Notes: a model not told the origin generated them from the sequence alone. 64,000 bases of DNA from Sphaerimonospora thailandensis (GCF_016863115.1 NZ_BOOG01000013.1:62001-126000); one strand, 5' to 3'. Positions 17,520 through 27,708 are shown, counted from the first letter of the stretch. A program made the numbers and translations.

Positions 17520-17909
17520 ATGGATTCGACGCGGAAGCTCGTGGTGGGGGCGGCGATCGTACGGGACGGCAGACTGCTCGCCGCGCAACGGGCCGCTCCA
17601 CCGGAGTTGCGGGGCGGCTGGGAGTTCCCCGGCGGCAAGGTGGACCCGGGGGAGAGCGAGCATGAGGCGCTGGTGCGCGAGTGCGCCGAGGAACTCGGCA
17701 TCGAGATCCTCGTCGGAGGCCGGGTGGGCGGGGACTGGCCGCTGCCCGGCGGGCATGTCATGCGGGTCTGGCTCGCGGCCATCGCGGCGGGCGTCCCGTA
17801 CCCGCGTGAGCACCTCGCGCTGCGCTGGCTGGAGCCGCGCGAGCTGTACGAGGTCGCCTGGATCCCGGCAGATCTGCCGATCGTCGCCGCCGTCGCGAAG
17901 CTCCTGTGA
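17520..17909 (+). CDS. NUDIX hydrolase (MutT-like)
   Basis: A 129-residue protein with a complete Nudix box (GGKVDPGESEHEALVRECAE plus ELGI) at about residues 40-63, preceded by GGWEFPGG, the arrangement seen in MutT-type (8-oxo-dGTP or related) pyrophosphatases. The enzyme removes nucleoside-diphosphate-linked products; the true substrate is not shown. ATG 17520 is six bases after the hydrolase stop, so it may be co-transcribed with the secretion genes although nothing links it to them functionally. Confidence 0.88.
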   Translation: MDSTRKLVVGAAIVRDGRLLAAQRAAPPELRGGWEFPGGKVDPGESEHEALVRECAEELGIEILVGGRVGGDWPLPGGHVMRVWLAAIAAGVPYPREHLALRWLEPRELYEVAWIPADLPIVAAVAKLL

Positions 17910-18026
17910 CGTACGAGCTTTTTGAGGGGCGAATTCGTGACCTAGAAGGGCTTTGCCGGGCGTTTGACGTAACTAGAATCTTTCTTGACTTTAGGTGGCA
18001 CGCGACATCGTGGAGGGCGAGCGGTG

Positions 18027-19088
18027 ATGGGACGCGCAAAGATCAGGGCCGCGTCCTCGGCCATCGCCTCGCTGGCTCTGGCCACGCTGGCCGTGCTCGC
18101 CGTGGGACCGGCGATCAGCGCCAGCGCGGCCGACGATCCGCCGGTAGAGCCGTGCCGACCGGGCGAGTGCGACACCGTCACCGTGACCATCACCCAGACG
18201 CCCGGGACAAGTCCATCGCCGACCGGAGATCCGGTCGTCACGGCGACCGTCACGGTCACCCCGACGCCTCCGCGGCCGAGCACGACCAAGACGGCCGCCG
18301 CACAGCAGAAGCCCGACGACGTCTCGGCCCCGATCCCGACAAAGCTGGCGGACATCCCGAACACCTCGGACCTCACGGATCCCACGGGCACCACAGACGA
18401 CGGGTCGGACGTCTCCCTGCCTCCGGCGACGACACCGCCCCCGGCACAGGAACCGGCGCCGACCACGGCACCCGAGCAGACGCCCACCCAGGGCATGTCG
18501 TTCGAAGCGCCCGCGCCGGAATCAGCGCAGTACGAGATCCGCAGCGCCTCGCCGGAGTTCGACAAACCGGCGCTGGCCAACAAGCTCGCGATCCCCGCCG
18601 CCGTACTCGTGGTGCTCGCCCTGCTCGCGTGGCTCGTGTTCGAGGGCCGGCTGCGCCGGATGGCGCACGCGGCGGCCGTCGGGAAGGCCGGTCCGCAGGC
18701 GAAGACCACCGGCGGGCCGGAGGCGGCCGCCTATCCGGGGGCGCCGGGCTACGCCGTCGGTTTCGTGCCGGTTCAGCCGTACCCGGTGTATCCCCAGCAG
18801 GCACCGTACGGCTACCCGATGCCCTACGGCACTCCCCACCCGTACGGTGCCCCGCCGCAGGCGTACGGGGCCCAACCGCAGGGCTACGGGCCCCCGCCGC
18901 AGGGGTACGGCGCCCAGCCGCAGGCGTACAGTCAGACGCCGTATCCTCCGCAGGGATACCCGGCGTACTACCAGCAGGCCCAGCCGATGCCTCAGGGTCA
19001 CGCCGAGACTCCGCCGCAGGGCGCCCCCGCACCGCAGGCCCCCCCGCCAGCCGCCGCACCAGGCCCCGACGACCACCCCCGCGCGTGA
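18027..19088 (+). CDS. Membrane-anchored surface protein with Thr/Pro-rich ectodomain and PYG/AQPQ-repeat tail
   Basis: A 353-residue protein. ATG 18027 is preferred over upstream starts because GGAGGGCGAG lies 6-15 bases before it and a signal peptide (ending ISASA) follows directly. The ectodomain (about 33-190) is Thr/Pro/Asp-rich. A second hydrophobic helix (about 190-208) is followed by basic residues and then a cytoplasmic tail of repeated Pro-Tyr-Gly-Ala-Pro-Pro-Gln units (bases about 18770-18980). A possible promoter (TAGAAT at 17974-17979) lies upstream. No domain is recognised. It closes the secretion region on the same strand and may be an accessory protein, but that is inference. 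Confidence 0.75.
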   Translation: MGRAKIRAASSAIASLALATLAVLAVGPAISASAADDPPVEPCRPGECDTVTVTITQTPGTSPSPTGDPVVTATVTVTPTPPRPSTTKTAAAQQKPDDVSAPIPTKLADIPNTSDLTDPTGTTDDGSDVSLPPATTPPPAQEPAPTTAPEQTPTQGMSFEAPAPESAQYEIRSASPEFDKPALANKLAIPAAVLVVLALLAWLVFEGRLRRMAHAAAVGKAGPQAKTTGGPEAAAYPGAPGYAVGFVPVQPYPVYPQQAPYGYPMPYGTPHPYGAPPQAYGAQPQGYGPPPQGYGAQPQAYSQTPYPPQGYPAYYQQAQPMPQGHAETPPQGAPAPQAPPPAAAPGPDDHPRA

Positions 19089-19157
19089 TCTTGTAGATCC
19101 TCGCAGGGCTGCCATGCAGGTCAGTGGGCCTATATGACAGCAACTGCAAGATCACGC
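19083..19157. terminator. Long-range inverted repeat between convergent genes
   Basis: GCGTGATCTTG at 19083-19093 is exactly complementary to 19147-19157. The stem extends by about three more pairs (one wobble) and encloses about 48 bases. It overlaps the end of the surface protein gene and faces the stop of the opposing sdhB at 19206. It could act as a bidirectional terminator or be a dispersed intergenic repeat. Confidence 0.5.
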
Positions 19158-19205
19158 CCTGGGAGAGTGGTCGCCGGGGTTTCCCCTGGGGTGGTTTGGT
19201 CTCGG

Positions 19206-19961
19206 TCAGCTCGAGCGCTTGAAGATCTTCGAGCCGAGCCAGACCAGCGGGTCGTACTTCCGGTCGACGGCGCGTTCCTTCATCGGGATGATCGCGTTGT
19301 CGGTGATCTTGATGTGCTCGGGACAGACCTCGGTGCAGCACTTGGTGATGTTGCAGTAGCCGAGTCCGTGCTCCTCCTGCGCGGCCTGCGGGCGGCGGTC
19401 CCGCACGTCGTACGGGTGCATGTCGAGCTCGGCGATCCGGATGAAGAAGCGCGGGCCGGCGAACGCCGGCTTGTTCTCCTCATGGTCGCGGATCACGTGG
19501 CAGACGTTCTGGCACAGGAAGCACTCGATGCACTTGCGGAACTCCTGCGACCGCTGCACGTCGACCTGCTGCATCCGGTACTCGCCCGGCTTGACGTCCG
19601 CGGGCGGCGTGAACGACGGGATCTCACGCGCCTTCTCGTAGTTGAACGAGACGTCGCAGACGAGGTCCTTGATGACCGGGAACGTCCGCAGCGGCGTGAC
19701 GGTGATCGTCTCATCCTCCGTGAACGTGGACATCCGGGTCATGCAGCCCAGTCGCGGCTTGCCGTTGATCTCCATCGAGCACGAACCGCACTTGCCGGCC
19801 TTGCAGTTCCACCGCACCGCGAGGTCGGGAGCCTGGGTGGCCTGCAGCCGGTGGATGATGTCGAGGACGACCTCGCCCTCGTTCACCTCGACCGTGAAGT
19901 CCTCCAGCCGTCCTTCGCCGCTCTCACCGCGCCAAACGCGGAACTTCGCCTTGTATCCCAT
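19206..19961 (-). CDS. sdhB: Succinate dehydrogenase iron-sulfur subunit, Sdh1 type
   Basis: A 251-residue protein. The ATG at 19961 overlaps the sdhA stop by one base (TGATG) and has AAGGAG upstream; longer frames running back into sdhA are rejected. Cysteine clusters in order: CKAGKCGSC with a later C for [2Fe-2S]; CIECFLCQNVC; and CNITKCCTEVCPE for the [4Fe-4S]/[3Fe-4S] centres. It passes electrons from FAD towards quinone. Its sequence and three-gene order (anchor-sdhA-sdhB) match the mycobacterial Sdh1 operon (Rv0249c-Rv0247c) rather than the sdhCAB set found on the other strand nearby. Confidence 0.92.
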   Translation of the reverse strand: MGYKAKFRVWRGESGEGRLEDFTVEVNEGEVVLDIIHRLQATQAPDLAVRWNCKAGKCGSCSMEINGKPRLGCMTRMSTFTEDETITVTPLRTFPVIKDLVCDVSFNYEKAREIPSFTPPADVKPGEYRMQQVDVQRSQEFRKCIECFLCQNVCHVIRDHEENKPAFAGPRFFIRIAELDMHPYDVRDRRPQAAQEEHGLGYCNITKCCTEVCPEHIKITDNAIIPMKERAVDRKYDPLVWLGSKIFKRSS

Positions 19962-21865
19962 CACGACTCCTTGACCGCGTTCTCGAGCGCGGCGTCGAAC
20001 TCCGCCAACTCGTCCTCGGTGAGGTACTTCTCCAGCTCGGACCGCTCGAACAGGGTGATCAGGTCGCCGCGCATGGACGGCTGGGCCTGCTCCTCCACCT
20101 TCACGTTCGAGCCGTCCGGGGCGGCGGAGCACACCAGCAGCCTGCGCCGCCACTCCGCCGTCATGGTCGGGAAGTCGTCACGGGTGTGCCCGCCACGGCT
20201 CTCCTGTCGCAGCAGCGCCGCCCGCGCCACGCACTCGCTGACCAGCAGCATGTTCCGTAGGTCGATCGCGAGGTGCCAGCCGGGATTGTAGATCCGGCTG
20301 CCGGTCGAGGCGGTGTTGCCCGCCCGCTCCTTGAGCTTCTCGATCCCCTGCAGCGCCTCGCTCATCTCCTCGGCCTTGCGGATGATGCCGACGAGGTCGT
20401 TCATGGTGCGCTGCAGCTCGTGATGGACCTCGTACGGATTCTCACCGCCCGTCCGCTCCAGTGGTTCGAGGGCCTCGGCCTTGGCCTCCTCCACACCCGA
20501 CGGGACCGGGCGCCTGGTCAGGTCGTTGACGTACGCCGACGCGCCCGCGCCGGCCCGGCGGCCGAAGACCAGCAGGTCGGACAGGGAGTTGCCGCCGAGG
20601 CGGTTGGAGCCGTGCATGCCGCCCGACACCTCACCGGCCGCGAACAGGCCGGGCACCGAGGCGGCCTGGGTGTCCGCGTCGACCTCGATGCCGCCCATCA
20701 CGTAGTGGCAGGTCGGGCCGACCTGCATCGGCTCGGCGGTGATGTCGACGTCGGCCAGCTCCTTGAACTGGTGGTACATCGACGGCAGTCGCCGGGTGAT
20801 CTCCTCGGCCGGCAGCCGGGTGGAGACGTCCAGGAACACGCCGCCCTGGGGTGAGCCGCGTCCGGCCTTCACCTCGGAGTTGATCGCCCGGGCCACCTCG
20901 TCACGCGGCAGCAGCTCCGGCGGGCGGCGGTTGTTCGCCTGGTCGGTGTACCAGCGGTCTCCCTCCTCCTCCGTCGTGGCGTACTTGTCCTTGAACACGT
21001 CGGGGATGTAGTCGAACATGAACCGGCGGCCCTCGGAGTTGCGGAGCACGCCGCCGTCGCCGCGGACCGACTCGGTCACGAGGATGCCGCGCACGGACGG
21101 CGGCCACACCATGCCGGTCGGGTGGAACTGGATGAACTCCATGTTGATGAGCTTCGCGCCGGCCAGCAGGGCCAGCGCGTGCCCGTCACCGGTGTACTCC
21201 CAGGAGTTCGAGGTGACCACGAACGACTTGCCGATGCCGCCGGTGGCCAGCACCACGGCCGGGGCGTCGAACACGATGAAGTCGCCCGTCTCGCGCCGGT
21301 AGCCGAAGGCTCCCGCGATCGCGCCGGTCTCCTCGTCCTTGAGCAGCCGCGTGACCGTGCACTCGGCGAACACTTTGATGTACGCCTCGAAGTCGCCGTG
21401 CAGCTCCTCGTCCTCCTGCTGGAGGGCGACGACGCGCTGCTGAAGCGTACGGATCAGCTCCAGGCCGGTACGGTCGCCGACGTGGGCGAGGCGCGGGTAC
21501 TCGTGGCCGCCGAAGTTCCGCTGGCTGATCTTGCCGTCCTTCGTGCGGTCGAACAGCGCGCCCCACGCCTCCAGCTCCCAGACCCGGTCGGGGGCGTCCT
21601 TGGCGTGCAGTTCGGCCATCCGCCAGTTGTTCAGGAACTTGCCTCCGCGCATCGTGTCGCGGAAGTGAACCATCCAGTTGTCGTTGGGGTTGACGTTGCC
21701 CATCGCGGCGGCCGCGCCGCCCTCGGCCATGACCGTGTGGGCCTTGCCGAACAGCGACTTGCAGACGATGGCCGTCCGCTTGCCCTGCTGCCGCGCCTCG
21801 ATCGCCGCGCGGAGTCCCGCTCCGCCGGCTCCGATGACGACGACGTCGTATTCGTGACGCTCCAC
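19961..21865 (-). CDS. sdhA: Succinate dehydrogenase/fumarate reductase flavoprotein subunit, Sdh1 type
   Basis: A 634-residue protein. It has an N-terminal dinucleotide fold (VVVIGAGGAGLRAA), the covalent-FAD histidine in KAHTVMAEGG near residue 43, the substrate region EFIQFHPTG, and late FAD-binding GLFAAGEVSGGMHGSNRLGGNSL. It oxidises succinate to fumarate on the cytoplasmic face of the membrane as part of complex II. It lies 10 bases downstream of the membrane anchor gene and overlaps sdhB. No defect is seen. Confidence 0.95.
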   Translation of the reverse strand: MERHEYDVVVIGAGGAGLRAAIEARQQGKRTAIVCKSLFGKAHTVMAEGGAAAAMGNVNPNDNWMVHFRDTMRGGKFLNNWRMAELHAKDAPDRVWELEAWGALFDRTKDGKISQRNFGGHEYPRLAHVGDRTGLELIRTLQQRVVALQQEDEELHGDFEAYIKVFAECTVTRLLKDEETGAIAGAFGYRRETGDFIVFDAPAVVLATGGIGKSFVVTSNSWEYTGDGHALALLAGAKLINMEFIQFHPTGMVWPPSVRGILVTESVRGDGGVLRNSEGRRFMFDYIPDVFKDKYATTEEEGDRWYTDQANNRRPPELLPRDEVARAINSEVKAGRGSPQGGVFLDVSTRLPAEEITRRLPSMYHQFKELADVDITAEPMQVGPTCHYVMGGIEVDADTQAASVPGLFAAGEVSGGMHGSNRLGGNSLSDLLVFGRRAGAGASAYVNDLTRRPVPSGVEEAKAEALEPLERTGGENPYEVHHELQRTMNDLVGIIRKAEEMSEALQGIEKLKERAGNTASTGSRIYNPGWHLAIDLRNMLLVSECVARAALLRQESRGGHTRDDFPTMTAEWRRRLLVCSAAPDGSNVKVEEQAQPSMRGDLITLFERSELEKYLTEDELAEFDAALENAVKES

Positions 21866-21875
21866 CTTGAGATCC

Positions 21876-22676
21876 TTAAGCGAACGGGAAGTTGATGATG
21901 CCCTTTGCGACCAGCCGCACGTAGAAGTCCGCGATCATCACCGAGAACAGCGACGCCCAGGCGAACTGCTGGTGCTTGGCGTTGAGCTTCGACACGAAGG
22001 TCCAGGCCCGGTACCGCAGCGGGTGCTTCGAGAAGTGGTTCAGCCGACCGGCCGTGATGTGGCGGCAGGAGTGGCAGCCGAGGGTGTAGAGCCAGATCAG
22101 GACCGCGTTGACCACGAGAATGATCGTGCCGAGACCCAGGTGGCCCCAGTTGCCGTCCTTGTCGCGGAACGAGAGCACCGCGTCGTACGACAGAACAGTG
22201 GCGATGACCACCGCGAGGTAGAAGAAGTACCGGTGGATGTTCTGGAAGATCAGCGGGAAGCGGGTCTCGCCGGTGTACTTCTTGTGCGGCTCCCCGACCG
22301 CGCAGGCGGGCGGAGACAGCCAGAACGCCCGGTAGTACGCCTTGCGGTAGTAGTAGCACGTGAGCCGGAAGCCGGCCGGCAGGCCGAGGATCAGGATCCC
22401 GGGCGGGAGCGTGTACCAGTCGCCGAACGGCGCCAGCCCGAAGAGACGGGCCTCCGGCGGACACGAGGTCGCCAGACATGGCGACGCGAAGGGCGCGTGG
22501 TACGGCGCGACGAAGTAGCTCTTGTCGAAAATCGCCCAAAATCCGTAGATCAGGAACGCCATGAGCCCGGCGAACACCAGCGCCGGGGCCAGCCACCATC
22601 TGTCGGTACGAAGTGTGCGCATCTTCAACTGCGCGCGTTGTTTCCTGACCGGGCTCTCGGCCGTTGTCTGGGTCAT
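21876..22676 (-). CDS. Membrane anchor subunit of Sdh1-type succinate dehydrogenase
   Basis: A 266-residue protein with about five hydrophobic helices. Conserved-looking histidines (NIHRYFFYLA, GCHSCRHITAG, SKHPLRY) lie in or near membrane segments and could bind haem or quinone. It resembles the single large anchor of mycobacterial Sdh1 (Rv0249c, about 270 residues) rather than paired SdhC/SdhD. ATG 22676 has GGAAGG upstream on the minus strand. First gene of the operon. Three Crp/FNR-type sites lie upstream at 22787-22897. Confidence 0.85.
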   Translation of the reverse strand: MTQTTAESPVRKQRAQLKMRTLRTDRWWLAPALVFAGLMAFLIYGFWAIFDKSYFVAPYHAPFASPCLATSCPPEARLFGLAPFGDWYTLPPGILILGLPAGFRLTCYYYRKAYYRAFWLSPPACAVGEPHKKYTGETRFPLIFQNIHRYFFYLAVVIATVLSYDAVLSFRDKDGNWGHLGLGTIILVVNAVLIWLYTLGCHSCRHITAGRLNHFSKHPLRYRAWTFVSKLNAKHQQFAWASLFSVMIADFYVRLVAKGIINFPFA

Positions 22677-22786
22677 CGGAGACCTTCCACCTAACTGACT
22701 CCGCGCACGCCGGAGCTCTCGCGCCGAACTGCTTGTGGCCGTGCGCGCATTGGTGGGGGAAACATTACGACGGGCAGATCACGAAC

Positions 22787-22802
22787 TGTGAGGAGGGTCA
22801 CT
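22787..22802. promoter_or_regulatory. Crp/FNR-type site 1 upstream of sdh1
   Basis: TGTGA-GGAGGG-TCACT matches the actinobacterial Crp consensus TGTGA-N6-TCACA at nine of ten defined positions. It is centred about 118 bases before the start codon of the Sdh1 anchor gene. Confidence 0.6.
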
Positions 22803-22811
22803 CTTCCCGTG

Positions 22812-22827
22812 TGTGATTCCCGTCACT
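22812..22827. promoter_or_regulatory. Crp/FNR-type site 2 upstream of sdh1
   Basis: TGTGA-TTCCCG-TCACT, again nine of ten consensus positions. Its centre is 25 bases from that of site 1. Confidence 0.6.
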
Positions 22828-22881
22828 TCCCTGGCAGTTCGGCTCGGTTCACCTCGTGTTTCACCTGTTCCGAGGCCGCGT

Positions 22882-22897
22882 GGTGACGAAAATCACG
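22882..22897. promoter_or_regulatory. Crp/FNR-type site 3 between sdh1 and the LysR gene
   Basis: GGTGA-CGAAAA-TCACG has the intact GTGA-N6-TCAC core. It lies near the 3' end of the LysR gene and about 210 bases upstream of the Sdh1 operon. Confidence 0.5.
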
Positions 22898-22932
22898 GCC
22901 TCATCGACCCACCCTAGTAACTCCACCGGGAT

Positions 22933-23901
22933 TCACGAACTCGGGGCGTCTGGTATGCGGGCCTCGATGCCCTGCGGCAGGGTGCCGTCCCGGGCCGCCT
23001 CGGACAGGAAGGACAGCAGGGTGGCGCGGAAGGCCCGGGCCGCCCGCGTCGGCTCGACGTCCTTGCGGTTGGCGAGTGCGACGGTCCTGCGCAACCGGGG
23101 GACCAGCGGTGTCCCCACCAGCTTGGGCCTGCCGTTCAACACCATCGAGGGGACGACCGCGATCCCCAGTCCGGCCTCGACGAACCGCAGCACCGCGTCC
23201 ATCTCGCCGCCCTCCACCGCGAAGCGCGGCTCGAACCCCGCCTGGCGGCACGCCGCGAGCGTCGCCTCCCGCACGTCGTACCCACGCCGGAACATCACCA
23301 TCGGACGTCCGCGCAGGTCCTGGATGCGCACGTACGGCTTACGCCCGCCGACGGCGGGCGCCGACGCGGCGGCGGAGGCGGACGTGGCGGCGGCGACCAC
23401 GAGGTTCTCCTGGAGGATCTCCTCGGTCACCAGGGACGGATCCGTGCTCTGCAGCGGCAGGATGATGAGCGCCAGATCGAGCTGTCCCCTGGCGAGGCCG
23501 CGCACGAGGTCACGGGAGCCGCTCTCCTCCACCAGCAGTTCCACTCCGGGATAGCCGCGATGGAAGCGGGCCAGCGCGTCCGCGAGCAGCCCGGCGCACA
23601 GCGACGGCGTGGCGCCGAGCCGTACCCGGCCTCTCTTCAGCCCCACCAGCTCCGCTATCTCGCGCCGCGCGGTCTCGGCGTCGGCGAGCATGCGGCGGGC
23701 CAGCGGGAGCAGCGCCTCCCCGGCCGCGGTGAGCGTGACGTTGCCCCGGGCCCGGCTGAACAGCTGGGCTCCCAGCTCGGTCTCCAGCACCTTGATCTGC
23801 TTGCTGAGCGACGGCTGCGCCACCCGCATCCGCTCGGCGGCCTGAGTGAAGTGCCGGGTTTCGGCCACTGCCAGGAAGTATGCGAGTTGTTGGAGCTGCA
23901 C
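22933..23901 (-). CDS. LysR-family transcriptional regulator
   Basis: A 322-residue protein with the N-terminal LysR winged helix-turn-helix (HFTQAAERMRVAQPSLSKQI, residues about 17-36), a linker helix, and a two-lobed effector-binding domain from about residue 90. GTG 23901 is used. It has no ribosome-binding site, but TACGCT lies seven bases upstream, as in a leaderless transcript. The gene sits between the two succinate dehydrogenase operons, divergent from sdhCAB. Identical T-N11-A boxes at its own -10 and at about -66 of sdhCAB suggest that it represses itself and activates sdhCAB. The effector is unknown. Confidence 0.9.
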   Translation of the reverse strand: MQLQQLAYFLAVAETRHFTQAAERMRVAQPSLSKQIKVLETELGAQLFSRARGNVTLTAAGEALLPLARRMLADAETARREIAELVGLKRGRVRLGATPSLCAGLLADALARFHRGYPGVELLVEESGSRDLVRGLARGQLDLALIILPLQSTDPSLVTEEILQENLVVAAATSASAAASAPAVGGRKPYVRIQDLRGRPMVMFRRGYDVREATLAACRQAGFEPRFAVEGGEMDAVLRFVEAGLGIAVVPSMVLNGRPKLVGTPLVPRLRRTVALANRKDVEPTRAARAFRATLLSFLSEAARDGTLPQGIEARIPDAPSS

Positions 23902-23906
23902 TTCTC

Positions 23907-23921
23907 ATAGCGTACGGCTAT
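23907..23921. promoter_or_regulatory. LysR box 1 (ATAGC-N5-GCTAT) at the regulator's own promoter
   Basis: ATAGC-GTACG-GCTAT has T-N11-A geometry. On the minus strand it contains TACGCT, the likely -10 of the LysR gene, whose GTG follows seven bases later. Binding here should block the promoter (autorepression). Confidence 0.65.
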
Positions 23922-23985
23922 CGCCGCGACCGACCCGAGGCAGGGTCTACCAGGAGCCCGCCAGGGTCGAAGGTCCGGGGCGGAG

Positions 23986-24001
23986 TGTGATTTAGCTCGC
24001 A
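23986..24001. promoter_or_regulatory. Crp-like site upstream of sdhCAB
   Basis: TGTGA-TTTAGC-TCGCA differs from TGTGA-N6-TCACA at a single position. It lies between the two LysR boxes. Confidence 0.45.
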
Positions 24002-24047
24002 TCCGGGCAGGTCGCGCATGTCGCCAGAAGGGCGCGGGACAGAGGGC

Positions 24048-24062
24048 ATAGCCTCCGGCTAT
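24048..24062. promoter_or_regulatory. LysR box 2 (ATAGCC-TCC-GGCTAT) upstream of sdhCAB
   Basis: The same ATAGC-N5-GCTAT pattern as box 1, with a longer perfect arm. Its centre (24055) is about 66 bases before the predicted transcription start near 24121, the classical activating position for LysR proteins. Confidence 0.65.
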
Positions 24063-24083
24063 AGAAACCAGTCCGGTGATGAC

Positions 24084-24113
24084 TTGGACGCGCGGAATGT
24101 CCGTTCTTAGCGT
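24084..24113 (+). promoter_or_regulatory. Predicted sdhCAB promoter, leaderless
   Basis: TTGGAC (24084-24089) and TAGCGT (24108-24113) are 18 bases apart. The sdhC ATG lies eight bases after the -10 and has no ribosome-binding site, so transcription probably starts at or within a base or two of the ATG. Confidence 0.6.
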
Positions 24114-24121
24114 GGGCAGAC

Positions 24122-24903
24122 ATGACTGCGACTGTTGACCACGCGATCGAGCGTGGGCAGGCGACCACGCCTGTCCCCCCGCCGGTCGCACCCGCTCCTG
24201 TGCCAACGCGCAGGAGACGTTCCGGGTTCCCGACCCGGTTGGTCTCCTCTTCGAACGGCAAGAAGGCCGTCATGGCGATCACCGGGGCCGTCCTTGTGCT
24301 CTTCCTGATCGGCCACATGCTCGGGAACCTGAAGATCTTCCTGGGCGCCGACGCCTTCAACGGCTACGCCGAATGGCTGCGCACGGTCGGCGAGCCCGCG
24401 CTGCCCGCCCGTACGATTCTGACGATCACCGAGATCGTGCTCGTGGCCGCCGTGGTGCTGCACATGTGGTCGGCGGTGTCGCTGGCCCGGCGGGCCGCCC
24501 GGGCCAGGCCCGTCAGGTACGCGGTGCGGCGCAGGTCGCAGGCGAACGGGTACGCGACCCACGTGATGCGATACGGCGGGATCGTCATCCTGCTGTTCGT
24601 CGTGTGGCATCTGCTCGACATGACCTTCGGCGTGGTGAACCCCGAGGGCTACGCCGCCACGCCGTACGACCGGATGGTCGCCGGCTTCGCGCCCTCCCGC
24701 TGGTGGGTGACGTCGTTCTACGTGGTCGCACTCGCCATGGTCGGGCTGCATCTGCGGCACGGGGTGTGGAGCGCGTTCCAGACCCTCGGGCTGGCGGGCG
24801 GCCGCAGCTACCGGCCGCTGCGCGCCCTGGCGGGCGTGGTGGCGCTGGCGCTGGTCGCGGGCTTCCTCGCGGCCCCCCTCGCGGTGACGATCGGAGTGAT
24901 CAA

Positions 24904-24907
<4 letters not shown>
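24122..24907 (+). CDS. sdhC: Succinate dehydrogenase cytochrome b subunit SdhC
   Basis: A 261-residue protein with a Pro-rich N-terminus and five membrane helices. Histidines in successive helices ([27 protein letters not shown]) fit the di-haem b anchor of Bacillus/actinobacterial-type complex II (single SdhC, no SdhD). It binds haem and quinone and anchors SdhAB. The start is leaderless as described for its promoter. Its stop overlaps the sdhA GTG (GTGA). Confidence 0.92.
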
Positions 24908-26849
<1,942 letters not shown>

Positions 26850-26853
<4 letters not shown>

Positions 26854-27602
26854 GCGGGCGCGGCATGAACCTGACTCTGAAGATCTGGCGCCAGAACGGC
26901 CCGGAGGACCGCGGCCGCATGGTGACCTACCAGGTGGAGGACGTGTCGCCGGACATGTCCTTCCTGGAGATGCTCGACGTGCTCAACGAGCGGCTGACCC
27001 TCGCCGGCGAGGAGCCCGTCGCCTTCGACCACGACTGCCGCGAGGGCATCTGCGGCATGTGCGGCATGGTCATCAACGGCGTCGCGCACGGCGAGCAGCG
27101 CGCCACCACGACCTGCCAGCTTCACATGCGGCACTTCAAGGACGGCGACACCGTCACCATCGAGCCGTGGCGGGCCGCGCCGTTCCCGGTGATCAAGGAC
27201 CTGGTCGTGGACCGGTCGTCGTTCGACCGGATCATCCAGGCCGGCGGTTTCATCTCCGTGCCGACAGGGGCGGCGCCCGACGCCCACTCGGTCCCGGTGC
27301 CCAAGGACGCTGCCGACGCCGCTTTCGACGCCGCCACCTGCATCGGCTGCGGCGCGTGTGTGGCCGCCTGCCCGAACGGCTCGGCGTCCCTGTTCACCGC
27401 CGCCAAGGTCACCCACCTGGGCCTGCTGCCCCAGGGCCAGCCGGAGCGCGCCTCGCGTGCCAAGGCGATGGTCGAGCAGATGGACGCCGAGGGCTTCGGC
27501 GGCTGCACCAACACCGGTGAGTGCACGGCGGTCTGCCCCAAGGGCATCCCGCTGGACGCGATCGCCCGGATGAACGCCGACTACCTGAAGGCGTCCAAGT
27601 AA
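26850..27602 (+). CDS. sdhB: Succinate dehydrogenase iron-sulfur subunit SdhB (second set)
   Basis: A 250-residue protein if GTG 26850 is used; that codon overlaps the sdhA stop (GTGA) and has GGAG six bases upstream. ATG 26865 ([12 protein letters not shown]), where relatives usually start, is a good alternative. Cys clusters: CREGICGMC plus a later C for [2Fe-2S]; [12 protein letters not shown] and [12 protein letters not shown] for the other two centres. Last gene of sdhCAB, followed by a strong terminator. Confidence 0.93.
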
Positions 27603-27611
27603 CGAGCCCTG

Positions 27612-27649
27612 CCTGCCGAAGGCGGCGCTCCGCCGTCGCCTTCGGCAGG
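27612..27649 (+). terminator. Terminator of sdhCAB
   Basis: CCTGCCGAAGGCG pairs perfectly with CGCCTTCGGCAGG (13 bp) around a 12-base loop, starting nine bases after the sdhB stop. Confidence 0.85.
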
Positions 27650-27708
27650 GGTACGTGTGGAGAAGGCGATCTGTTGACTTTTTGACCTTCTCATGGGAAT
27701 TCACTTCC

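Noticed and set aside
6403-19205. Secretion operon considered as a complete integrative conjugative element
   Set aside because: No integrase, relaxase, coupling ATPase, tRNA or direct-repeat att sites found in the window.
24373-24903. Long N-terminal extension of sdhA inside sdhC
   Set aside because: GTG 24904 overlaps the sdhC stop and gives the usual SdhA length; the upstream part is out-of-frame sdhC sequence.
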